Below, piece by piece: positions 56,262-64,000 of a DNA stretch of 64,000 nucleotides. The translations under genes were made by a program, and so were the position numbers. Position 1 is the stretch's first letter, and every line of letters begins with the position of its first letter. Source of the DNA: Micromonospora andamanensis (GTDB lineage: Bacteria; Actinomycetota; Actinomycetes; Mycobacteriales; Micromonosporaceae); contig NZ_BOOZ01000033.1 of assembly GCF_016863495.1 (NCBI RefSeq), positions 1-64,000 of the forward strand, in the 5' to 3' direction. The notes under the pieces are model-generated. The model ran no database searches. It was not told the DNA's origin and saw only the letters and a list, made by a program, of their open reading frames with translations.

Positions 56262-57940
56262 TACCGGACACCTCCCGGCACCTGGAGGTCGGTGCGGGTC
56301 AGCACCGGCTCCCGCCGGGTCCACATGCGCTCGACGGCCTCGAAGACCGGGTCGGCGTCGCTCTCGATGTGCCGGAACGAGGTCCGCACCGCGCGCAGCA
56401 GGTAGTCGGCCGGCCAGACCTCCCAGTGCGGCACCTGGGGGGTAAACAGGTCCGTGGCGCTGCGGTAGAACCACAACCACAGTCGGGCGCGCTCGACCTG
56501 CTCGGCCGAGATGATCTCCTCACCGTTCAGCATGGCGCTGATCGCGGCGTCGAGGGCCTTCCAGTATGTCTCCGGATCGTTGACCACAGTGGACAGGCCG
56601 CATTCGCTCCACTCCGACCAGCCGGCCTGGATCACCGGGATGCCGTACGCCGGCAGTTCGTTGCTGACGCTGCCGCGAACGGTCACGCCCAGGTCGACGA
56701 GGCTCCACAGCCCGTTCTTGCTCAGATCCTTGCTGGGCTGGAACACCATGTGCCGGTGTCGGGCGTACCGCCGGGCGACCGAGTCGAAGAAGTCGGTGCT
56801 GTCGTAGCGGAACTGGCTCGGATGGTCCTGGAACAGCCACTGCACCTCGCTGGCGGTGCTGGCGAACCGGGCGGTCTCCTCGAACCAGTCGGCAAGCGTG
56901 GGGAAGGACTGGTGGTTCGTGCCCGGCGCGTCGGACACGGCGTGGTTGAACACCGCCACCACCGGCCGAGCCGGGTCGAACCCCAGGCGGGCCGCGAAGT
57001 GCGTACGCAGCCGGGCTCGCTCCCCGCTGTTGGTGATGTCGACGGAGGCGCTGGCACCACCCCGCCACCAGCTGGGCCGACCCAGGTTGACCTTCGACCG
57101 CCAGGCGACGAGTTCGGCGTTGCGTCGCACCTCGTTGCGCCGGGACCACACCCGCTGGTCGAAGAACGCGCCGATCTGGTGGGTGAGTTCGCCACGGAAG
57201 GTGTGTTCACCTGTGTCGTTCTCGGGGAACAGCGCGTACGCCTTGAGACACCCGGTCTGCTGGGTGTGCACGACGGGCACCCCGGCCCGCCGGGCGGAGT
57301 CCACCGCGAGCCCCCAGTGGTCGTAGTCGACGTGACTGGTGACCAGCGCGACCACCGAGCCGCTGCCGAGCAGGGCGTCGTAGGCCGAGGAGATGGCCCG
57401 GGCCAGCGCCTGCCGTCGCCGGTAGCGCGGATCGGTGGTCGGGTCCTCCGGCGGTCGGGGCCGCTTGGTCACCCGGCAGTAGGTGGCGCTGACGAACTCG
57501 GCGAGCGTCTCCTCGCTTATCGACGCGCCGGGGGCCAGCGGCCGTCCGAACAGCTCCACCGGCACGACATCCGGCGTGGCGGAGTTGGCCGGGCCCTCGA
57601 CGAGCCGGTACAGGTCGATGACCTGGCTGGCGCCGTAGGCCGCCGCCATCCGCTCGACAAGCTTCACGTCGAACTCGGTCCACAGCGCGTCGTGCCACAT
57701 CTGCTCGACGCCGGTCACCACGACCAACTGAGCGGGGACGATCCGGCGGATCGCGTTGGCTACCGCCAGATTGCGCATCGCCACCCTGATGTCCTGGTGG
57801 AACACCTCGACGACGAGGTAGTTCTGGGACGGCGTGGATCCCAGGTTCTTGCGCCAGTACACCTCAGCGGAATCGAGGAAGGCCTCGAACTCCTTCTTGT
57901 CAGCCCCGAGCCACACCCGAAGAACCGCCTTCCCCCGCAT
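56261..57940 (-). CDS. GT-B-like (capsule-type) glycosyltransferase candidate
   Basis: 559 residues from ATG 57940; a GTG at 58012 is possible, and neither has a strong ribosome site. N-terminal domain: a Rossmann-like fold with VPAQLVVVTGVEQMW and VVALVTSHVDYDHWGLAVDS, then AGVPVVHTQQTGCLKAYALF. The C-terminal domain has DHPSQFRYDSTDFFDSVARR, LWSLVDLGVTVRGSVSNELP and YGIPVIQAGWSEWSECGLST, resembling the donor-binding half of capsule-synthesis and glycerophosphotransferase-type enzymes (strict check of a distant-clan match needed). It heads the operon with the unknown and beta-helix genes. It probably builds or modifies an envelope glycan. Confidence 0.6.
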   Translation of the reverse strand: MRGKAVLRVWLGADKKEFEAFLDSAEVYWRKNLGSTPSQNYLVVEVFHQDIRVAMRNLAVANAIRRIVPAQLVVVTGVEQMWHDALWTEFDVKLVERMAAAYGASQVIDLYRLVEGPANSATPDVVPVELFGRPLAPGASISEETLAEFVSATYCRVTKRPRPPEDPTTDPRYRRRQALARAISSAYDALLGSGSVVALVTSHVDYDHWGLAVDSARRAGVPVVHTQQTGCLKAYALFPENDTGEHTFRGELTHQIGAFFDQRVWSRRNEVRRNAELVAWRSKVNLGRPSWWRGGASASVDITNSGERARLRTHFAARLGFDPARPVVAVFNHAVSDAPGTNHQSFPTLADWFEETARFASTASEVQWLFQDHPSQFRYDSTDFFDSVARRYARHRHMVFQPSKDLSKNGLWSLVDLGVTVRGSVSNELPAYGIPVIQAGWSEWSECGLSTVVNDPETYWKALDAAISAMLNGEEIISAEQVERARLWLWFYRSATDLFTPQVPHWEVWPADYLLRAVRTSFRHIESDADPVFEAVERMWTRREPVLTRTDLQVPGGVR

Positions 57941-58102
57941 ACACGTCTGAGCGCTGTGTCCGAATTCGTGGGCGCACCGTGGAACCTGCCGGCAGACCCG
58001 GGCACGACTCACGGAGACCGCAAGGTACCGGCGCCGGGAGGAATTCAGGTTGACGTCGCATGGACAACAGATGGCCGAAACGGCAGCAGGAATGAACCTT
58101 CC

Positions 58103-58381
58103 TCAGGCTGACGCGCGGGGTCGCCGGGTGCCGCTGTCCGTCGACCGTGCGCGCCAGCGCTCGGCGTCCGCGCCCGGCCGTGGGCGCAGCAGCTCACGCA
58201 GCAGGCTGCCGCCGCCGGTCAGACCCACCGCGACGGGGATCGCCACACTGATCAGCAGCAGGGCCACGACCGACCAGCCGGGCAGCCCGACGGGAAGCGC
58301 GACCAGACTCAGGCCGCCGAACACGACAAGCTTCCGCCGGGCCCGCGACAGCAGCACCCGATCGGCGGGGGAGATCGACAT
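58103..58381 (-). CDS. Small membrane protein next to the exporter-like gene
   Basis: 92 residues from ATG 58381 with GGAG 5 nt upstream. A basic N-terminus (MSISPADRVLLSRARRKLVV) is followed by two adjacent hydrophobic stretches (GGLSLVALPVGLPGWSVVAL, LLISVAIPVAVGLTGGGSLL) and a charged Arg-rich tail. No family is recognised. It lies 20 nt downstream of the exporter gene on the same strand, so it is probably its operon partner. Confidence 0.7.
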   Translation of the reverse strand: MSISPADRVLLSRARRKLVVFGGLSLVALPVGLPGWSVVALLLISVAIPVAVGLTGGGSLLRELLRPRPGADAERWRARSTDSGTRRPRASA

Positions 58382-58401
58382 GTGATGCTCCTTCGGCCGG
58401 T

Positions 58402-59508
58402 TCACAGGAACACGAGCAGCGCCCCGCCGACGACCGCCGCGGGGATTGTGGTGATGAGGGTCGCCACGACCGCCGAGTGTCGGCGCAGCGCGGCGAGTGG
58501 GATCAGGGCGTCTCCGTCCTGGCTTATCGCGTTGGCGACAAGGGTCGGCAGCGGCAGCCCGCCACTGACGTAGAGGCCGGTGAAGACGATCTGCAGGGCG
58601 CAGCCGGGGACCAGGCCGATCGCGGCGCCGACGAGCACGCCGACGAGGCCGGTCAGGACGAGCTGCGTACCGTCGAAGCCGGTGGTGGCGCTCAGCACCT
58701 GCCAGCCGAGATAGGCCACCGCCACCCAGACCGTGACGAACGACGCCTCGTGGGCACTGTGCCGCATGGTCGCCGCCATCGTGCTGGCGTGTGCGGTCTC
58801 CAGGCTGTCGTCGGCCAGCCGCCCGCGCCCGGCGGCGAAGATGAATGCCGCGACCACGGTGCCGAGCACGCCGAGCGCCAGGTACGGGTCAACCCCTCCG
58901 ATCACGGTCAACGCCGCCGGGTCAACGAGCTGGAACACCACGGGTACGGACACGGCGAAGGCCGGCGTCGTCAGTCCCCAGAACGCGGTCGAGGCGGGCA
59001 TCCGGGGCAGCAGACCGCCGAGCAGGCGACGGGACGAGGCGAGATCGGGTCCGGCGTCGGCGGCGAGGCTCCCCAGCGCCGCGACGGGCGCCGGCCGCCG
59101 CCGGGCGACGGACCGGGCCGGGTCGATGCCGAGGGCGTCCACGGCGTGCCCGGTGACGAGACCGACGACGAACAGCAGGGCGTGCAGTTGGAGCGCGAAG
59201 ACCGGGTTCCAGGCCAGCACCACCCAGGACGAGTCGCCCATGGTCGCGACGAGCGCCCCCACCACGGTGCCGAAGGAGACCCGGCCGCGCGCGTACAGGG
59301 GCATGAGGATGATCGCGCCGCCGCAGCCCGGCGTGACCCCCAGCAACGCGCCGACGAGCGGACCCACCCGGCGGCGGCGGGTCAGCCCGTCGGTCACCCG
59401 GTCCCCGTACCGCCAGCGCAGCCAGCCGAAGAGCGCCACCATCACGGCGACGTACACGCCGACCTGCATGAACGCGTCCGCGAGCGGACGGAGCACGAGT
59501 TCGGTCAC
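58402..59508 (-). CDS. Ten-TM transporter-like protein (ArsP_2 / putative manganese-type exporter family)
   Basis: 368 residues, with about ten membrane helices arranged as an inverted repeat. GALLGVTPGCGGAIILMPLY near residue 55 and GAAIGLVPGCALQIVFTGLY near 303 are matching halves, each with the VTPGC/LVPGC motif, followed by MGDSSWVVL and SQDGDALIPL. The central loop holds His/Asp-rich sequence (ADDSLETAHASTMAATMRHS) that could bind a metal. The family is annotated as a putative manganese or heavy-metal exporter; the transported ion is not established by sequence. Confidence 0.8.
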   Translation of the reverse strand: MTELVLRPLADAFMQVGVYVAVMVALFGWLRWRYGDRVTDGLTRRRRVGPLVGALLGVTPGCGGAIILMPLYARGRVSFGTVVGALVATMGDSSWVVLAWNPVFALQLHALLFVVGLVTGHAVDALGIDPARSVARRRPAPVAALGSLAADAGPDLASSRRLLGGLLPRMPASTAFWGLTTPAFAVSVPVVFQLVDPAALTVIGGVDPYLALGVLGTVVAAFIFAAGRGRLADDSLETAHASTMAATMRHSAHEASFVTVWVAVAYLGWQVLSATTGFDGTQLVLTGLVGVLVGAAIGLVPGCALQIVFTGLYVSGGLPLPTLVANAISQDGDALIPLAALRRHSAVVATLITTIPAAVVGGALLVFL

Positions 59509-59639
59509 GGCACACCTCCTGGCGGGACGCCCACCGGCCCGCCCGGTCGGGGCGGACGGCCCGGCGGTACCCGTTCGGAGCGGAAACAGGCATGTCCGTG
59601 ACCCGGCGATCTGGTCAGCCGTCGTTCATGACGCTCCGG

Positions 59640-62014
<2,375 letters not shown>

Positions 62015-62018
<4 letters not shown>

Positions 62019-62425
62019 CGCACTTCCTGGATACGGATCATGTTGCCGGCGGCGTCCCGTACGGCGCAGTCACGGATCCCGTACGGCTGGTCGGTGGGCT
62101 CCTGCACGATCTCGGTGTCGCTGGCCTGCAACCGCTCGAAGACACTGTCGAGGTCGGGCGTGGCCAGCAGGATCGAGGCGTAGGTGCCCTTGGCCATCAT
62201 CTCGGTGATGGTACGACGTTCCTCCTCGGTCACGCCGGGGTCGGCGGCCGGCGGATGCAGCACGATCGAGGTGCCGGGCTGACCGGGTGGGCCGACGGTG
62301 ATCCAGCGCATGCCCTGGTAGCCGACGTCGTTGCGGACCTCGAAACCGAGCAGGTCCCGGTAGAAGGCCAGGGCGGCGTCCGGGTCGTTGTGCGGCAGGA
62401 AGCTGGCGTGAATGGTGATGTTCAT
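62015..62425 (-). CDS. VOC/glyoxalase-fold protein
   Basis: 136 residues from ATG 62425 (MNITIHASFLPHNDPDAALA). GTG 62434, which overlaps the AraC stop by 4 nt, is an alternative giving 139 residues. Two beta-alpha-beta-beta-beta units are seen (FYRDLLGFEVRNDVGYQGMR, then LLATPDLDSVFERLQASDTE ... YGIRDCAVRDAAGNMIRIQE). Metal ligands expected in the family are partly seen (H6, E at the end in IQEV). The role could be antibiotic sequestration or dioxygenase/glyoxalase activity. It sits between the AraC regulator and the UvrA-like gene, overlapping both. Confidence 0.88.
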
Positions 62426-62430
62426 GCCGG

Positions 62431-62910
62431 TCACGCTAGCTGCGGCGCGAGGGCCGCTGCTTCTCGATTCCTGACCGGTCTGGTCACCTGTTTCACCACG
62501 CAGGAGGGCATCCCCTTCGTCGCACGGGCCGCCTCGCGCCGGTAGACGCTCGGCGGTACGCCGACGAGTTCGGCGAAGCGGGTGCTGAAGGTGCCGAGTG
62601 ACGAGCAGCCGACCGCGAAACAGACATCCGTGACGCTGAGGTCGCCACGGCGCAGCAGCGCCATGGCGCGTTCGATGCGCCGGGTCATCAGATAGCCGTA
62701 CGGGGACTCGCCGTAGGCCAGCCGGAACTGACGGCTCAGGTGCCCGGCTGACATGTTGACCCCACGGGCGAGGGCCTCGACGTCCAGCGGCTTGGCGTAC
62801 TCCCGGTCGATGCGGTCGCGCACCCGGCGCAGCCGGGCGAGATCGCCGAGGCGCTGTTCGGTGGTGGATCTGCTGGTCACCTGAGCGATCGTGCCACGCC
62901 GGTCCGACAT
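62431..62910 (-). CDS. AraC-family transcriptional regulator
   Basis: 159 residues, only slightly longer than the double helix-turn-helix domain. Helix-turn-helix 1: LDVEALARGVNMSAGHLSRQ; helix-turn-helix 2: LSVTDVCFAVGCSSLGTFST, with the family signature RFAELVGVPPSVYRRE. There is no separate sensor domain, so it may respond through the C-terminal tail or its abundance, like MarA/SoxS. It is the first gene of the AraC-VOC-UvrA-like operon and probably activates it. Confidence 0.92.
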   Translation of the reverse strand: MSDRRGTIAQVTSRSTTEQRLGDLARLRRVRDRIDREYAKPLDVEALARGVNMSAGHLSRQFRLAYGESPYGYLMTRRIERAMALLRRGDLSVTDVCFAVGCSSLGTFSTRFAELVGVPPSVYRREAARATKGMPSCVVKQVTRPVRNREAAALAPQLA

Positions 62911-63106
62911 CCGGCGAGCTCACCGCCTGCGCGGCGCGCCGGTGGTGACGGTCCCGGTCGACGCCGCTCCGCCGTCGACCGGCCAGGTCGACGCGACGGG
63001 CCTCGCCGGCCGGGCGTCAGCGGGGCCACCGCGTTCATCGCCTTCTCTATAACCTGTAGCGGACCCGTCGTCCGTGCGTGATGTGTCCGGGAGGCCAGCC
63101 TTGACG

Positions 63107-63622
63107 ATGGAATCGGCAGGTCCAGGCGCGACCGTCAGCGGCTCGGATTTCGTGATCCGGATGGCCCGGCAGGTCAGCGGGCGACTGGCTCCTGAGGAGG
63201 CGGCGGTCTTCGACGACGTCGTCGCCGCCTGGCGGGCCGGGGCCACGCAGCGCCGGGCACCCGGTGGCGGGGTGGGCTTCGGCATCGATGACGCGCTTGT
63301 CAGCGCCATCGTCATCGAGGTGGTGGCCGCCTCGCTCCTGGACGTCCTACGCCTCGCGGGCCGCACCGTGCGGTCCCGGTGGCGGCGATGGCGCCCGAGT
63401 GGCCGGCGCGCACCGGCCGGGCGGGAGTTGGACGCGGTCACGCTGCCCGCGGTCGACGGCCGGATCGTCATGACGGCGAGGCAGGCGGCCCGACTCCGGG
63501 AGGTGGCGCGACGGCACGCCACCACGCTCGGGCTCGACGAGGGCACCGCCGACCTGCTCGCCGACGCTGTCGTCGGCGCCGTCCACCTGCCCGAGGCGGC
63601 ACCGGATGACACCCGACCCTGA
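63107..63622 (+). CDS. Protein of unknown function
   Basis: 171 residues from ATG 63107; TTG 63101 has a better spaced GGGAGG upstream and may be used instead. Soluble, rich in Ala/Arg, mostly helical: FVIRMARQVSGRLAPEEAAV, VVAAWRAGATQRRAPGGGVG, then a hydrophobic helix SAIVIEVVAASLLDVLRLAG. The latter part is VMTARQAARLREVARRHATT. No domain is recognised. The stop overlaps the start of the next gene by 17 nt, indicating coupled expression. Confidence 0.6.
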   Translation: MESAGPGATVSGSDFVIRMARQVSGRLAPEEAAVFDDVVAAWRAGATQRRAPGGGVGFGIDDALVSAIVIEVVAASLLDVLRLAGRTVRSRWRRWRPSGRRAPAGRELDAVTLPAVDGRIVMTARQAARLREVARRHATTLGLDEGTADLLADAVVGAVHLPEAAPDDTRP

Positions 63623-64000
63623 CCGTCGACCCCGGCCGCTGTGGTGGCTGTACGGCCTGATCGCGGTCTCGCTGGCCAGCCTGGGCGTGGCCGCCGGCAA
63701 CCTCTTCTTCCACGGCACCCTGTCCCTGGTGCTTCCGTACGAGTTGACGACGGCGCGATGCGAGGCACTGCACCGGGAGTCGGTGGACGCGTTCCGCGAC
63801 TGCGCGGCGGAGCAGGTACGGGCCCACGGCTCGGTGGTCGGGTCAGCCGCCCTCGCCCTGCTCGTCGGGACCCTGGCGCTGGCGGTGGTCGTACCGTGGT
63901 GGGATCTGCGCCGGCTGCGTCTCCTCGGCCGGCTCGACGTCCCGCCGGCACAGCAACGCTTCGCCGAACTGTGCCGGCGGCAGGGGCTGTCGGGTGGGCG
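63606..64000 (+). CDS. Membrane protein of unknown function, 3' end outside window
   Basis: The frame opens at ATG 63606 and remains open to the window end, 131 residues seen. Arg/Pro-rich start (MTPDPDRRPRPL), helix 1 WWLYGLIAVSLASLGVAAGN, an extracytoplasmic loop with two Cys (CEALHRESVDAFRDC), helix 2 VVGSAALALLVGTLALAVVV, then WWDLRRLRLLGRL and a cytosolic region AQQRFAELCRRQGLSGG. It may lead into a larger domain (for example a membrane peptidase), which cannot be judged here. Partner of the upstream unknown gene. Confidence 0.6.
   Translation, partial: MTPDPDRRPRPLWWLYGLIAVSLASLGVAAGNLFFHGTLSLVLPYELTTARCEALHRESVDAFRDCAAEQVRAHGSVVGSAALALLVGTLALAVVVPWWDLRRLRLLGRLDVPPAQQRFAELCRRQGLSGG

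Noticed and set aside
62920..63951. 343-codon minus-strand frame near the right edge
   Set aside because: Arg/Pro/Ser-rich low-complexity translation, opposite two plus-strand frames with better start sites and hydrophobic helices.

Overview
The window is high-GC actinobacterial DNA, most likely from Micromonosporaceae (Micromonospora or a close relative). The support is the complete Pup-proteasome gene set, GTG-rich starts, tight ATGA/GTGA gene overlaps, a SapB-type class III lanthipeptide locus, and TANNNT boxes placed directly before start codons. The species call is inference; no rRNA or tRNA gene was seen.

Left part (1-8 kb): the end of a RamC-type lanthipeptide synthetase, a 39-aa SapB-like precursor, a two-subunit ABC exporter (RamA/RamB), two LuxR-type regulators facing it, and a secreted Pro/Thr/Val-rich protein. 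Together they look like an aerial-growth surfactant peptide locus.

From 8 to 30 kb, mostly on the minus strand, lies the proteasome neighbourhood: tatC-tatA, pafC, pafB, pafA, prcA, prcB, an endonuclease VII-like gene, pup, dop and arc/mpa. It is interrupted twice. An IS110-family element (about 11097-12557) sits exactly between pafB and pafC. A dTDP-rhamnose and glycosyltransfer block (rmlC-rmlA one way; rmlB-rmlD-DUF2304-GT2-flippase-GT2 the other) sits between pafA and prcA. The left non-coding region of the IS carries a near copy of the predicted circle junction of the element and is a bridge-RNA candidate.

30-45 kb is mostly housekeeping and signalling: ferredoxin, a site-2-protease/TrmI operon that ends in two tandem 27-codon mini-ORFs (80-bp repeat), a RecB-like nuclease, a two-component pair next to a MacB/FtsX-type ABC transporter, a HAD phosphatase, a zinc metallopeptidase, a DGPF/ECF42 sigma pair, a methyltransferase and a secreted HNH nuclease.

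45.1-51.5 kb holds the most unusual system: a four-gene operon with its own good promoter. It encodes a GHKL-type ATPase, a protein with two phosphoribosyltransferase-like sites, a NUDIX protein with a C-terminal membrane anchor, and a kinase-like (APH/TCAD-type) domain fused to a nucleoside phosphorylase domain. I read it as a candidate nucleotide-centred conflict or stress system.

51.6-64 kb: an orphan response regulator, DUF2306 and NmrA-like genes, a three-gene operon (GT-B-like protein, unknown protein, beta-helix protein), a metal-exporter-like membrane protein, an AraC/VOC/UvrA-like operon, and two unknown genes running to the window end.
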